Assembly: GCF_008831285.2 (NCBI RefSeq)
Contig: NC_045146.1
Span: 23,763,703 to 23,827,702, forward strand
Direction of reading: 5' to 3'
DNA from: Nymphaea colorata
Taxonomy: Eukaryota > Streptophyta > Magnoliopsida > Nymphaeales > Nymphaeaceae
Length of the DNA stretch: 64,000 nt
Shown piece after piece: positions 22,193 to 34,405 of the stretch (position 1 is the first letter of the stretch; the number at the start of each line of letters is the position of its first letter). Under the pieces are notes generated by a model. It searched no databases and was not told the origin of the DNA. It saw only the letters and a program-made list of their open reading frames with translations. The translations under genes were made by a program, and so were the position numbers.

Positions 22193-23029
22193 TTAACTGC
22201 ATGTTAAGATGTTGAGAAGGGTGACTCTTGCATTGATCAAGCACCTAAACACGCCTTCCAACTCATCTTCAACCCCCCTCAAGCACCGATCCAAATTTTC
22301 CATTAGCCTCTGCGCAGATTGAACACTATCTTCTGCCAATTCCTTGTTCAATTGGCCACACGCAGCAAACAGAGCCGCATCCAGCCTCTCTATTTCATTG
22401 ATGTTCTCTTCGTCGGGGCTATTTTGTCTCTTTGAACTCAACAATCTTGAGAAGACAGACCAGGAGGGGTTGCGTGCGGAGATGATCGATGCCAGAAGCT
22501 CAAACACATACACTGTATTGGTTTTCACGTCTCTTAGAATGGCCTCGACCTTACAATCATCAGAGGGAAATGCAAGAACTTCCATGGTTTTCATCATTTG
22601 CTGGCATTTGATCATCTCTTTTCTCATTCTCTTCCTCGTGGACTGATATCGGCTGATACCAACATGTAGATTTTGATCCCTTCTACGGAACATTGACTGA
22701 AGTGCTTCCTGCTGCTCTCGCATCTGCTGCACTGAATCTTTCACCATCCCACACACGTCCAACAGTCTCAGGAAGTCATCCATCAATTGGTTGACAAACT
22801 TCTCCTTCCTGCGGAGAGCTTGCTGACTATAAGCCATTTGCAGGAAGTTGCCAGTGCAGAAAAAGAGATCCTTGAGGTGGGCAAGGCCATTGCTTGTCAA
22901 GCTATGTGGCTGGGCTTGCCAACCCTTAGCGACCGCAAGACATTCTTCCACTCGGTGCAAGATTGGGTTGGTTTTTGTGGGCAAGCTGATAGATCTGTGG
23001 CTGAAAGAGTTTGAGGAACAAGTTTCCAT
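22193..23029 (-). CDS. DUF241 (PF03087) BPS1-like protein, copy 7
   Basis: An intact intronless gene of 278 residues from the ATG at 23029 (METCSSNSFSHRSISLPTKT), chosen because it aligns with the starts of its paralogues. The frame stays open upstream to an ATG at 23101, which would add 24 unconserved residues. Landmarks: FVNQLMDDFLRLLDVCGM, LQSMFRRRDQNLHVGISRYQ, RKRMRKEMIKCQQMMKTM, LRDVKTNTVYVFELLASIIS and the ending LEGVFRCLINARVTLLNILT. A TATA box (TATATAAC, minus strand, 23109-23116) lies about 80 bp upstream. It is the sister of the copy at 18452-19291 and the last recognisable member of the array in this window. Confidence 0.92.
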   Translation of the reverse strand: METCSSNSFSHRSISLPTKTNPILHRVEECLAVAKGWQAQPHSLTSNGLAHLKDLFFCTGNFLQMAYSQQALRRKEKFVNQLMDDFLRLLDVCGMVKDSVQQMREQQEALQSMFRRRDQNLHVGISRYQSTRKRMRKEMIKCQQMMKTMEVLAFPSDDCKVEAILRDVKTNTVYVFELLASIISARNPSWSVFSRLLSSKRQNSPDEENINEIERLDAALFAACGQLNKELAEDSVQSAQRLMENLDRCLRGVEDELEGVFRCLINARVTLLNILTCS

Positions 23030-23108
23030 TTCTCTCTTCATTCTTTGCGTATCGGCGAGAAGAAAGTTTTGGTTTTTGAACCTTGAAGATGAAGGAGGCA
23101 CGGCGCTT

Positions 23109-23116
23109 GTTATATA
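23109..23116 (-). promoter_or_regulatory. TATA box of DUF241 copy 7
   Basis: TATATAAC on the minus strand, about 80 bp before the ATG at 23029. This supports the inner ATG rather than the one at 23101, which would leave almost no leader. Confidence 0.55.
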
Positions 23117-23129
23117 CAGACTAGTTGGG

Positions 23130-25400
23130 AGACAGGAGGAATCTTTCCCCGTCGGAAACTACTATTATGCATGTGATCTTTGCCCATTTGCCACTGATTT
23201 TCTGATTGATACTAATCTTTAATTTTGTTTAATAGGAATGTAAGGCGGAGATGGGGATAATCAGGAACCAAAGGAGTTATAAATCACTTTGTTGGCCTCA
23301 TTTTTCAAAAAGCTTATTCCGTTCAATCCCCAACAAAACTTTCACGAAAGTCTCATTTATGATTCTTACGTAAACAGGATCCATTTACGAACAATAAATG
23401 GTACAACCTCCGACTTTTATCCTGATTTAGTTTCGATGTACATAGTCCAAGGATTTTACAAACAGTGAAAGCAATTATTGCAGTCAAATATTCGACAGTC
23501 ATGCCCCAGGAGCCTGGCTTAGTGACGTTAACGCAAACTATGGACGTCGACATTTTGCATTATTTGGACGAACTAAGTATATTGGAAAGGATTCAATCTA
23601 ATCGGAAAACGCAAAAAAATCCAAAATAAATCAAGACCCAAGGCCATATCCTAACCATTTATATCTCTGACACATGCCAGATCAGATCTAGATCCACTTG
23701 GCCCATTCTTTAGATGAATTAGAGGCGGCGATCCTGATCTAAATAGACTTGGATCAGACGGTAATCAACTCCCGGCTTGATGAAATATCGGTTGCTCCCA
23801 ATTTGAAGTACCTAATTAACTTTTTAGTGAGCCACATTTTAAGCATGGGCAGCCTGCGATTATAATACTGAAAATGGACTCCAACCCAGTTGTTTGTTTG
23901 TCCAAGGACTTCATCATCACCATCAGCAGCAGAGCAGCAGCAACTTGGGCTTCTGTCGTTCAATAATATCAGCCTATTAAGAACAGAAACTGAAAGTTAC
24001 AGACGCCAAATTAAGAGTAACTGCAACGGATGTTGACTCATACAGGATAAGGACAGGATATGGAAGTTGTTAGATCCATGAAATAGAACTGGAAGATGGC
24101 AGCCAACAGCAAGGGGGGAAGGAGAAAACCGCTAATCATCTGCTCAGTTGGTTTCAATTATTATGTGTTTAATATGTGTTCGGTGTAGGCTTGACCGATT
24201 GACTTCCAATAATTGCCCCAAGGATACCAAACTGCCTAATAGACAGATAAGCAAACAATTTAGGTACAGACTTGGTCAAAGACTTCCAATTATTGCCCCC
24301 ACGAGGACCAACGATGGGCACCCGTGCGTCTGAGACCTGCATTGAAGTCTAGGAGCCTTAGGTATGGGTTTCTTTGTTTCAGACTTGGCTCACCCCATTT
24401 AATTTATTCTCTCATCTAGACAACAATCAATCAGCACCTGCCATGCAAAGCGTTTCTCTAGTAGGCAAGTTGGCCTTAAGTAATGGAATGCCAGAAGATT
24501 CCCATAGAAGTCTGTTAGGAATTGAACTCTTGCCCTTTTCAACTGTGAAATTTTATATAACAGCAGAGAGCGCTCCTCCCTTAGCTGGGTGGAGCGTTAT
24601 TCATGACGTCCAATCTTTTCAAATTTCATGATTGACAGACTATATGTGTCAGTGCCCATCCAGATACACGACATAATGCATCTCATGGGCAGTCAAAGTT
24701 TCAAACGTTGATGCTGCCACTACCAACAAGCTGTCCCAGCAGAGCTTACAGTAGAACTCCCATCCCTGACATCCCAGTTACAGCAGCATTGCTTGCTGTG
24801 AAGGAAGAAAAATGTCATTTAGTCTGCTCAGTGTTTAACCGTTAAACATGGCTAAATAGTTGAAGATTTAGATTGAAGCCAGCAGCAGCAGTAGACCGAT
24901 TATCTGATGGCTGCCGTTGCAGGGGCACTTGGGTGGGAAACCTTTTCTTTCGTCAAACAAGGTGAGTTACAACTACAGGTGCACAAATGATTTGAACAAC
25001 TCAAGCTCAAATTAAGTCCGATTGATATAGGCCAGCCCAGTCGAGCTTGACTTATATAATAGATGAGTTAAGCTGGACCAAACAGCCCAAGCCCATTCGT
25101 TGTACAAACCAACTTCAAACATCATTTGAGCCCATCTGAACTCGATCGAGCTCATCTAATAAAGAAGCTTCTACCTGCTTCATTCTTTGCGAGATTCTTT
25201 TGCAAATAATCAAAGTGGCATCCTCTATAATTACCAACAGGCAGGTTATGTGTGCAAAGCGTGAAATAGAAACCATTTCCACAAGCTCTACCAACTGACA
25301 GAAGCAATGAGTGGTTTAAGAACCGGTGCCGGTAAAACATTTGAGTTAAGCAGTGCATCTATGCTGCAAAGGTAAACACTGTACAACAGAACCTTTTACT
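23130..25400. other. Intergenic, no gene recognised
   Basis: No coding region can be supported. At 24180-24310 two diverged repeats of a 'gacttccaataattgcccc' block occur. The stretch 24960-25165, rich in 'cgagctcaactcaagc'-type words, resembles a dispersed plant repeat that recurs at about 52640-52810; I cannot place it in a family. Confidence 0.4.
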
Positions 25401-25407
25401 ACCGGAA

Positions 25408-25853
25408 ACTATTATCACTAAACAGGCCCCACAGCAGCCCCGTACTGATTATGGTTCTTGCCTGCATATACTTGACCTATTGGAAGCATGACAGTATCAC
25501 TTAGGGTGCATTCAGTTATCAGTCTTTAAATTCATAAATTTAATGTAGCATATTTTGATGGCCTGACAATGTATGGGCACTCAATTAATGGCTCTCACAC
25601 TAAAGATCTTGGGTCAAACTTCTGATCCACACTATTATCACTAAACGGACCCCACAGCAGCCCCGTACTGATTATGGTTCTTGCCTGCATATACGTGACC
25701 TATTAGAAGCATGACAGAATCACTTAGGGTGCATTCAATTGTCAGTCTTTAAATTCATGAATTTAATGTAGCATATTTTGATGGCCTGACAATGTATGGG
25801 CACTCAATTAATGCTTCTCACACTAAAAATCGTGGGTCAAACTTCTGATCCGC
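25408..25853. repeat. 223-bp tandem duplication (two copies)
   Basis: The unit 25408-25630 is repeated at 25631-25853 with roughly a dozen differences (about 94% by eye). Each unit starts 'actattatcactaaac' and contains 'cttgcctgcatatac' and 'atgtagcatattttgatggc'. No coding potential is visible. Confidence 0.9.
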
Positions 25854-25859
25854 ACTAGA

Positions 25860-28460
25860 GACCCTCATTTTTGCCTTTTACACAGCAATGGTTTAAAAAC
25901 AGAAGAGTATGTCGAACCTTAACTCCATAAATAGATCAGCACTTATTGGCCTCCTCTTAAAAAATTGAACATCTAATTAACCCGTCAAACACAAAAGAAA
26001 TCCACTTACTGTTTTTACAGGTCAAAGAACCGGTCCTGCACTCTCACGAGAGCAACACTAAAACTCCAAAAATCATTTGGACACAAAGTCCTATTACCAG
26101 CTTTAACTGCAAGAAGTGGTGCCTACCAGTAAATTTGGTTGGGAGAAAACTGGTTCTTAAATACTAGCGTCCCTGCGGGCACATGCTACATCAAACAACG
26201 GATAAGGGAGCCAAGAACACAGAAAAAATGCTACTTAGGGGATCCATCTCCCATCATGAAACGGGTGGCAGAAAACACTGTCCAAGACGACGTCTGTTAA
26301 GCAACCAGACGACCTCCTAAGGGGTCGTTTGGCAATGAGAATACTAACGCACTATTCCATAAATTTACCCTGAACTGTTCCATGAATCTGTTTAAAGAAT
26401 TAGGGTAGATTCTTCCATGAATAGTTTGTTACTGTTTCCATTGCTGATCATCCCCAAAGGAATCAAAGTATAAGTCTAGTTAAGATTTCATCAGAAGCAA
26501 AGAAAAGAACAGTTCAGGCTGCTATTCTACTCATTTAGGCACACAAAGTCGAGCTTTAGTCAGACGCTCATGATCACCAGTTCAGCATAGCAAGCAGGTG
26601 CCTAGGAAACAAAGTTTGAGTAACCAAACTGCTCGGCCATGTGTTCCGAAGTCCTTTGCGATAATATATATACCAAGATAATAAATAATTGACAACACTT
26701 GTCGAGAAATGCTTATATGGACCATTTGCTTGGATTATTCTCTGCAAAAAAAAATGTATGCAAGAATAATAAATAATTAATAGCTTTTAGCTTGGGATAT
26801 TCAAATTAATTATTCCCTCGGACGATTTTACAAAAGAGAAAATGGGAAGGAATTCCACAGGGGATTTAATAGTCGCAGGAGTTGCTGGACAGATGGTTTG
26901 AATGGCTTGGTGTGCACGAAGACGCACTCAGCGAATCTTTTATTACTTGACGTACATGCCAAGCACGGGCCATATTAGTAGGATAGCCCAACGCCAATGC
27001 AAACAAGACAATTGGCACATTGCAGGCTAACTTAACGCAAGGTCACAAATTTCTCAGCCAATAGAAAATTACTAGATAAGCAAAAGCACAAGAAACGATA
27101 AATTCATTATACATGGGCAAACAAAAGGCAGTAAACTGCACGGTTTGATTTACTTTCTTGCCTCACAACACCACTTTGCTTCCATTAGCAGCGTCTGTGA
27201 AACGTTAGATATTTGACTGACTGGGGAAGCAGCAGCACAGAGAAACGTTAACGCCAGCGTAAATGAGGTCAAAAAAAGGGCTGTAAACTGCACATAACTA
27301 CGTGGGTTTGATTTACTTTTTGTCTCATACTACCACGACGGTCAGGCACGAGAATAATGCTTAGCAGTTAAGCACAGCTAACTAAGCCTGTGCATCGGGC
27401 CGGCCTGGTCCAACACTTGAAACCCGAGTCCGGCTAAGGCTCAGCTCGATTAAATTAAAAACATATATTTTTAATATAAAATAATATATAAATATAATTA
27501 ATTATAATAAAATTATATATATATACTATGTATTAAAAAAAAATTATCGGGCCAAATCAAGCTCAGTAGAACCCACCCAACCGGCGGTCCCTTTTTTTTT
27601 TTTTGGCCGAGTATCCATCGGGTGCCCGACCTGGTGCCCAGCCTTCGGGTAACAAAAAGATCTCATGCAACTAAACAACATACCAGATCAATCCATTAAG
27701 ACCAATTTGGCAAATGTAACAGTTTGTATTTCATGAATCTACCCCAATCATTGGATCATATTTATGAACCGAAACATATTAGTTTGTTCGCCAAACAGGC
27801 CCTTAGAGTCTTCATCATCCGTGATTAACAAAATTATTGGCATCTCAGCATACATCAACCCAACATTTTGTGTTACACCAGACTGTTAGCAAGCTTCACG
27901 ATAGAAAACAACAAAGTAAAACGATGTCCGAGATAGCTTTGGTCCTTTGCAAATTCCATTAATCCAAAAATAAAGATCTAGAGAAAAAAGATTGTAGCAT
28001 ATCAAGCAATCCATGCTGTATACAAGAAAATGATAAAACAAAGAACATCTGCTTCTTGCTTTTTTTTATTATCGTCAGACATGAGACGGAAAACACAGCT
28101 GTTCAAATTTCAGCAATTTTATAGTTTTCAATGAGATCCCTGCAAGCCCAACAACAAATTTGTTAATCTCTTCAGATATCTCATATCTAGACCAAACAGA
28201 ATAAAAACATTCATGAACTGTCCAAGTAGACCATTCAAGTAATCATAAAAAACAAACACGAAGAAACCTTATCTGAGGCACGTCCTATGTGCAAAGCCAT
28301 CCAACCACTCAATACACAACATCCTTCAATCAATGCTTAATATCCTAATAAAACTGGAACACACCAAAAGTTTGAGAATGTTGAAAAGGATAGACTTTCC
28401 TTTTTTTATTTCAGGATGAAATATCAACGTAACTTCTGGTGTTCCCTGAAAACATATTCA
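25860..28460. other. Intergenic, with MITE-like repeats
   Basis: Two foldback elements of one family are visible at about 26318-26460 and 27695-27805 (shared words 'gtttggcaa', 'aacaaactatt', 'catgaatctaccc'). The stretch 27385-27655 starts 'gcctgtgcatcgggccggcc' and ends with a similar 'catcgggtgcccgacctgg', with a very AT-rich centre; it is a dispersed repeat of unknown class. No gene is recognised. Confidence 0.4.
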
Positions 28461-29412
28461 AACAGTGACACTTTTCGATAACTGGACACTGCATTGTGAT
28501 AGCAGAGGCAGAAGTTTCTCCCTCTGCAGGATCCTGCGGTTGTCCACAGACATGTCCTCCTCATCATCATTGTCATCCTCAATCTCTACACTCCCCCTTG
28601 AGCCCTCCTCCCTGTTATCGTTCACCCTCTCCCCTCTCCACCACTCGTTGCAGCTCAATCCATCCGTCTTCCAATACCTGACGCATCCTGCTGCCTATTC
28701 CTACAAATTGGACACACCTCTGTGCATCAAAAGAGACAAGCAAACTTTAATGGAAGAGGAACCTACCCCAAAACTCTATCAAGTTGATATATAGTCGGAA
28801 GAGTATGCAAACTCCCAAAGAACAATCCTTCCCCTACCAGGAAACTCTCTCATCACGCTACCGATTTGTTGTCAGCTGCACCCTCCTAACCTCTCTGTTT
28901 CTGTCCACAGCTCCAGTGACCTCTAGCTGTCTGACATTCACCATCAGACCTCAAGCATAATTTCACTTGAAAAACCTGAAGATATCCTACCCACAAATTG
29001 CTCCCACGATTGTGTTTCCATCCTCCAGTGAGACAGTGGGAAAGGACTGCTCCTCCAACCCACGATCAATATCTAAATTGAAATAAGGAAATCAAAGAGA
29101 ACACGGAACGAAACGAAAATAACTGTAAGAAGGGAGAACTCAAAGAAGATTAGGGTTTCACTAATTCCAGACTAATTACAAATGAGGCTCTAAACAACTT
29201 TATATAGCCTTCATACGAATCCCTGGATCTGGATCCAAAAGATAGAATAAGTAAAAACCTAAAATATTATAACGGGATTCAAATAAAACAAAGTAATAAA
29301 TAAAACCCCAAATTAAGACTGAGTCTTTTAATCCCTGCCCTGCTCCTGCCACATAGCAACTGGAAACTCTCCCTCGTCAGGAGGTGAACACCTCTCCCTC
29401 TCTTTACCTATT
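28461..29412. other. Intergenic, weak open frames
   Basis: Both strands carry a short open frame at 28460-28790. The minus-strand one is acidic (EIEDDNDDEEDMSVDN) but matches no family I know and has no start or splice context that I can support. The stretch 28980-29412 may be an older retroelement remnant into which the palindromic element inserted; this is not shown. Confidence 0.3.
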
Positions 29413-29417
29413 TCAAC

Positions 29418-32377
29418 TGTAAGACCCACGATCTCTTTTTCCTTATCCTTTTGTAATTGTCAAGTTTATCATAAAGGAGGTTATAACTGCAAAGGGTAAA
29501 TGGAAAGGGGGAAAAGAAACTGAAAACAAAACTCGTATGGTAATTTTGAAGGAGTCTTAATAAGGGCCTATTTAACCACGTTTTACAGCAATTAATTTCT
29601 CATTGTGCTGCAGCCCTAAACGAGAGAGTCCAGCAATAGAGAGAGAGGGAGAGAGAGAGAGAAAAAAAGAAGGAGAAGGGTTTACACGAGAGAGTCCAGC
29701 AATAGAGAGAGAGGGAGAGAGAGGGAGAGAGAGAGAGAAAAAGGAGAAGGGTTTACAATTCTGCTCTCTTCGCAGAGGAGATCAAGGAAAGGGGCTGTGG
29801 AAGAGAAACAAGAAGACGGCTGTTGACGGATTTTGATTTTTACAGGTATGGGAAGATTTGGCTATGAGTGAATCATGAAGCCCGTGTAATTTGTGATTGC
29901 TTATAAGTGTATACGCATGGAGATTTATGTGTTTATACTACCAGATATGAATCCATGCGTGAAACGTTGAATAATGAAGATGTTATACAATGTCTCTAGT
30001 TCGAGTTTTCTCTGAGTTTCTATAAGTAAAACAAGCTAAATATAGATGTGTCGTGTGAGGCATGATGATTTTAGTTGAGTTTTGAAACTCTCGGTTTTCT
30101 GTATTATGCTATGTATGTTCATCCGTGAGAAAACAAAGCTACAATCAACCCTAAAACCGAGCATGAATATCTATGTTAATGGCTTTGTTAGAGGATTCGA
30201 TCAAACTAGAAGAAAGAAACTGGTATACCAGAACCCTCACGGAGGGTCTGGCCACAGAGCATGCTACGCACATCTTAGCGGGAAGACTCTGCTGTCATCC
30301 CGAACCTAATATATGATGAAAAAAAAAAAAAAAAAAGCAACTGTCCAAACGTTGTCAACAGAGGGCAGGGGCTGCTCTGCTCAACTTAGGGTAAAACCCA
30401 AATACAGCAAGCAAATAAGAAAAAGGGGAAGGAATGACCTCGTGCTCTATCGACGTGGAGAGCAGTCGCCCGATCGACTGGAAATCAGCCGTTTCCTCAT
30501 GCGGGTAGCAGAGGGGCGACTTGGGTAAGGGAAGAATCCGACCGTGAGTGTACAGATTTCTGCCTGTCACGCCTCTTCATCTGTCGGTTCCTCCCTATCG
30601 CAGTGAGATGGAGACGAAGCAGGACGCCATTGAAGCTCTGGGTTTGGGAGGTCGTCTCCCTCACAGCGGCAGGGTTGAGAGACGACGGCAGAGGATGAGG
30701 CGGCGGCAGCTGGTGGCGTCGGTCGGTAGGTGGGCGTGGCGGCATTGAACCCTAGCCCCAGAACATGCGGGAGGAAGACGATCTCTCCCTCTGGTCTCGT
30801 TTTTCTCTGGCTTGGGTTGCTAAAGAACGGTGGAAGCTCCACCATTGGGCGAAACCAGAAGACGAGGAAGGAGCGCCGATAAGAGAGAGAAAATCAAGCG
30901 AAGAAATGAGAAATTTTAAGGTTCGACAGGTTTTATATTATGTTCAGAATTTTCAAAAGTAGTCCACCTTATTAGTGAAATTCTTGAAAAAGCTGTTATA
31001 ATTTCTAGAAATTCATGTTGTAACGTTTTTGTTGAAAACTTTTTCAGAAAGAGGCTTGCGAAAGTTATTTTCAATAAAAACGAGAGATTTCATTCGAAAT
31101 TGCAATTTGGTACCCTCTGAGTTCTTAAAAATTGCCAAAAATGGGTTTTATAAGATTTGTTTGTAATTTCAGTAGAAAACCGAAATGTTATGCATTATTG
31201 CTCCTTGGTACCATGAGTTTGCTTCAAAATTTCAGAAAAAGGTTCTGAAATTAAATTCGGAATAATAACCACGTTCTGAAAATTTAAATGTAAATTTCTT
31301 GTTCTCAAATGATGATTATAATATCATTATTTGAAGTTCTTGAACGTGATATACTTTGTGTCTATTTGACTTCGCTTTGTGGCCATTAAATTAAAGTTAG
31401 ACATGGCTTATTGCTTCTACTTGGGAAACCGAGCCTGAGTGTGGTTTCTATAAGAAGTAATAGATGAGGTCTAGTAATGATAAACCCTCGCATTTGAAGT
31501 TCATAGGCGAAACGTGGACTATGTATACATTGGTATATGCGAGTGCGAGCTTGTGTTTTGCCCAGTGTTTGGTTTCGTCCTGGGAGGTAGTGGAGCGCCT
31601 GAGGTCAGTGTTGACGCACACTCCTCTGTCTGCACTGGAGGGCCCACAGGGTATTGGACGGCACAAAGGCCCAGGATATTGTTATGTTTCTCCTGAAGAG
31701 CAAGGCGTCTCTTGGTCTCTCACCCCGAGTTCCAAGAGAGACCCTGCTGCTGCTGCAGCGCTCTGGGATATCTCAGGATGTTTCACTGCAGGTTAACCTC
31801 GATCTGTTGGATCGCCTGGTGAAGATATGTTCTGTTTTGCCCATGAGTGCCCACGAGGATTTCTATTGATGCTCGGCACCATGACCATACCCAATGTAAT
31901 GATAGGCCACAGTCGGAAGTCTACGAAATTTTGGAGGTTTTGTATACCTCGTTTCTGTTAATGAATCGTAATTCTAATACGGGCTAAGATTTGGAGTCTT
32001 ATGGTTGTGGTTCCTAAGGCCCTTATATGAATTCGTTTTACAAAATCAAATATTATTTTGTTGGGCCATGTTCCATTCATGGCTCGACTTTTTCATACTC
32101 AAAGGAATTCTGACCCTTTTTTCTATCTCTACAGGTAGTTTTTGATAGTTTATGGATCATGGAATGACGACCTCAGTCTTGTGATGGACGGGCATTCTGA
32201 ACACTGCGTCGGTTTTGGGCTCTGTGTTTTTTTTAGTTGTTTGGGTCCAAGTCTTTTTTATTGTTGAAATCAATAAATACAGTGTATTTGATTTGGTTTT
32301 GGTCATGACTCAATGTTACTTCCGCTATTATTTATATTAAAGAAAAAAAAATTGGAGTCAAAAATTGGGTCGTGACA
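29418..32377 (+). mobile_element. Left LTR of the palindromic gypsy element
   Basis: Starts TGTAAGACCC and ends TTGGGTCGTGACA, about 2.96 kb, which is long for an LTR and fits the Del/Tekay-like or similar gypsy groups. It includes a GA-rich tract (about 29636-29750) that carries a local duplication of roughly 74 bp not present in the right LTR. The primer-binding site follows directly. Open frames inside it are not recognised as genes. Confidence 0.85.
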
Positions 32378-32381
32378 ACTT

Positions 32382-32393
32382 TGGTATCAGAGC
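32382..32393 (+). other. Primer-binding site (initiator tRNA-Met type)
   Basis: TGGTATCAGAGC follows the LTR end after a few bases. This is the common complement of the 3' end of plant initiator tRNA-Met. Its mirror, gctctgatacca, lies at 34390-34401 for the right half. Confidence 0.9.
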
Positions 32394-32578
32394 ACGCTGT
32401 CTAGAGTTCATGTCCAATGCCAAATATCGATCACAAGCAGAGGAAAGGTCATCCAAGTCTGTTAGAGAATGGTGTTTTTGATTTATTGTGAATTTTGAGT
32501 TTTAAAGTAGTCTTAACGGATTGTTTTACTTACAAATACAACTGTTATATTTTGTTTTCCTTTGTGCGGTGTAGTTCA

Positions 32579-33324
32579 ATGGCACGCACTACAGGAGTGA
32601 GTGTTAGTGGAAGACGGAGAACTCCTCGCAACACCAGGAGCCGAAACGTGGAGACTCATCCTATTGGACCTAGGACACCTGTCGGAAACATCCAACAACA
32701 ACAAGCGTTCATTATGAACACCTTGCATATGATTACGGGGTTGGTGCATGGACTGGCGCAGAATGTTCCTTCAGGAGGAACTAGTACGGATACAAAAGGA
32801 ACAATGAATGGTGAAGCAAGGGGCGCAACTCACCAACAGTTTATGAGCTTGCATCTTCTAAAGTTCCATGGGAAAGGCACTGCTGACGATGCATAAGAGT
32901 GGATAAAAGAAACCGAGAAGATTTTTACCGCCCTGGAAGTGCCTGACAACAAGAAGGTTCGGTATGGAACCTTTATGTTAAAGGGAGATGCTGAGGGATG
33001 GTGGCAGACACAACGTGAAGTGAAATTCGCAAATCACGAAGCGACTTGGGAAGAATTCAAGGAAGCCTTCACATATGCTTACATCTCAGCCTTCACACGG
33101 GAGAAACATATGCAAGAATTCTTGGAGCTTCAACAAAGGAGTACGAGTCTACACGAATACGTCGTCAAATTCAGACACTTGGAAAAATATTGCCCCTATG
33201 TGTACACTTCTGATACGAACAGAGCAAATAAGTTCATCAGATGACTTAAAGACGGGTTGCGAAGCAAAGTAATGGGTAATTGCCCACGAGACTTGAACGA
33301 TGCGATTGACATGGCCACACATTT
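32579..33324 (+). pseudogene. Gypsy gag fossil, left half
   Basis: Gag-like coding sequence of the Retrotrans_gag type (PF03732), with the landmark WWQTQREV and a following FREKHMQEF-like helix region characteristic of plant gypsy gag. It begins with an ATG about 200 bp after the primer-binding site. It is broken, with a few breaks, and is cut off on its 3' side where it meets a piece of LTR. No zinc knuckle or pol follows. Confidence 0.85.
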
Positions 33325-33544
33325 TGGGATATCTCAGGAGGCTTCAATGCAGGTTACCCTCGATCTGTTGGATCGCCTGGTGAAAATATGTTTTGTTCTG
33401 CCCGTGAGTGCCCACAAGGATTTCTGTTGTTGCTCGGCACCATGACCATACCCAATGTAATGATAAGCCACGATCGGAAGTCTACGAAATTTTGGAGGTT
33501 TTGTACACATCGTTTCTGTTAATGAATCGTAATTCTAATACGGG
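33325..33544 (+). mobile_element. LTR piece in the palindrome spacer
   Basis: About 220 bp match the left LTR at 31764-31983 in the same orientation, from 'tgggatatctcagga' to 'aattctaatacggg'. It sits between the left gag and the right, inverted gag, so it is neither a complete LTR nor in the place an LTR belongs. It is best read as a junction piece from a rearrangement. Confidence 0.85.
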
Positions 33545-33559
33545 AGCAATACTTTTCCA

Positions 33560-34197
33560 GTATCAGAAGTATACACATGGGAGCAGTACTTTTCCAAGTG
33601 TCTAAATTTGACGACGCATTCGTGCAGACTCATACTCCTTTGTTGAAGCTCCAAGAATTCTTGCATATGTTTCTCCCGTGTGAAGGCTGTGATGTAAGCA
33701 TGTGTGAAGGCTTCCTTGAATTCTTCACAAGTCGCTTCGTGATTTGCCAACTTCACTTCACGTTGTGTCTGCCACCATTCCTCAGCATCTCCCTTTAACA
33801 AAAAGGTTTCATACCGAACCTTCTTGTTGTCAGGCACTTCCAGGGTGGTAAAAATCTTTTCGGTTTCTTTTATCCACTCTTATGCATCGTCAGCAATGTC
33901 TTTCCCATGGAACTTTGGAAGATGCAAGCTCATAAACTGTTGGTGAGTTGCGCCCCTTGCTTCACCATTCATTGTTCTGTTTGTATCCGTACTAGTTCCT
34001 CTTGAAGGAACGTTCTGCGCCAGTCCATGCACCAACCCCGTAATCATGTGCAATGTGTTCATAATGAACGTTTGTTGTTGTTGGATGTTTTCGACAAGTG
34101 TCCTAGGTCCAGTAGGATGAGTCTCCACGTTTCGGCTCCTGGTGTTGCGATGAGTTCTCCCTCTTCCACTAACACTCCCTCCTGTAGTGCGTGCCAT
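33560..34197 (-). pseudogene. Gypsy gag fossil, right half (inverted)
   Basis: Mirror copy of the left gag on the minus strand, with the same Retrotrans_gag landmarks (ATG equivalent at 34197). It is broken and shorter than the left copy. It closely matches the left copy by eye. Confidence 0.85.
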
Positions 34198-34405
34198 TAA
34201 ACTACACCGCATGGAGGAAAACAAAATATAACAGTGGTATTTGTAAGTAAAGCAATCCGTTAAGACTACTATAAAACTTTAAAACTCAAAATTCACAATA
34301 AATCAAAAACATCATTCTCTAACAGGCTTGGATGACCTTTCCTCTGCTTGTGATCGACATTGACATTGGACATGAACTCTAGACACCGTGCTCTGATACC
34401 AAACT

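Noticed and set aside
30548-31869. Open frames inside the left LTR, mirrored in the right LTR
   Set aside because: They are parts of a long LTR present twice as an inverted repeat. None resembles a known protein.
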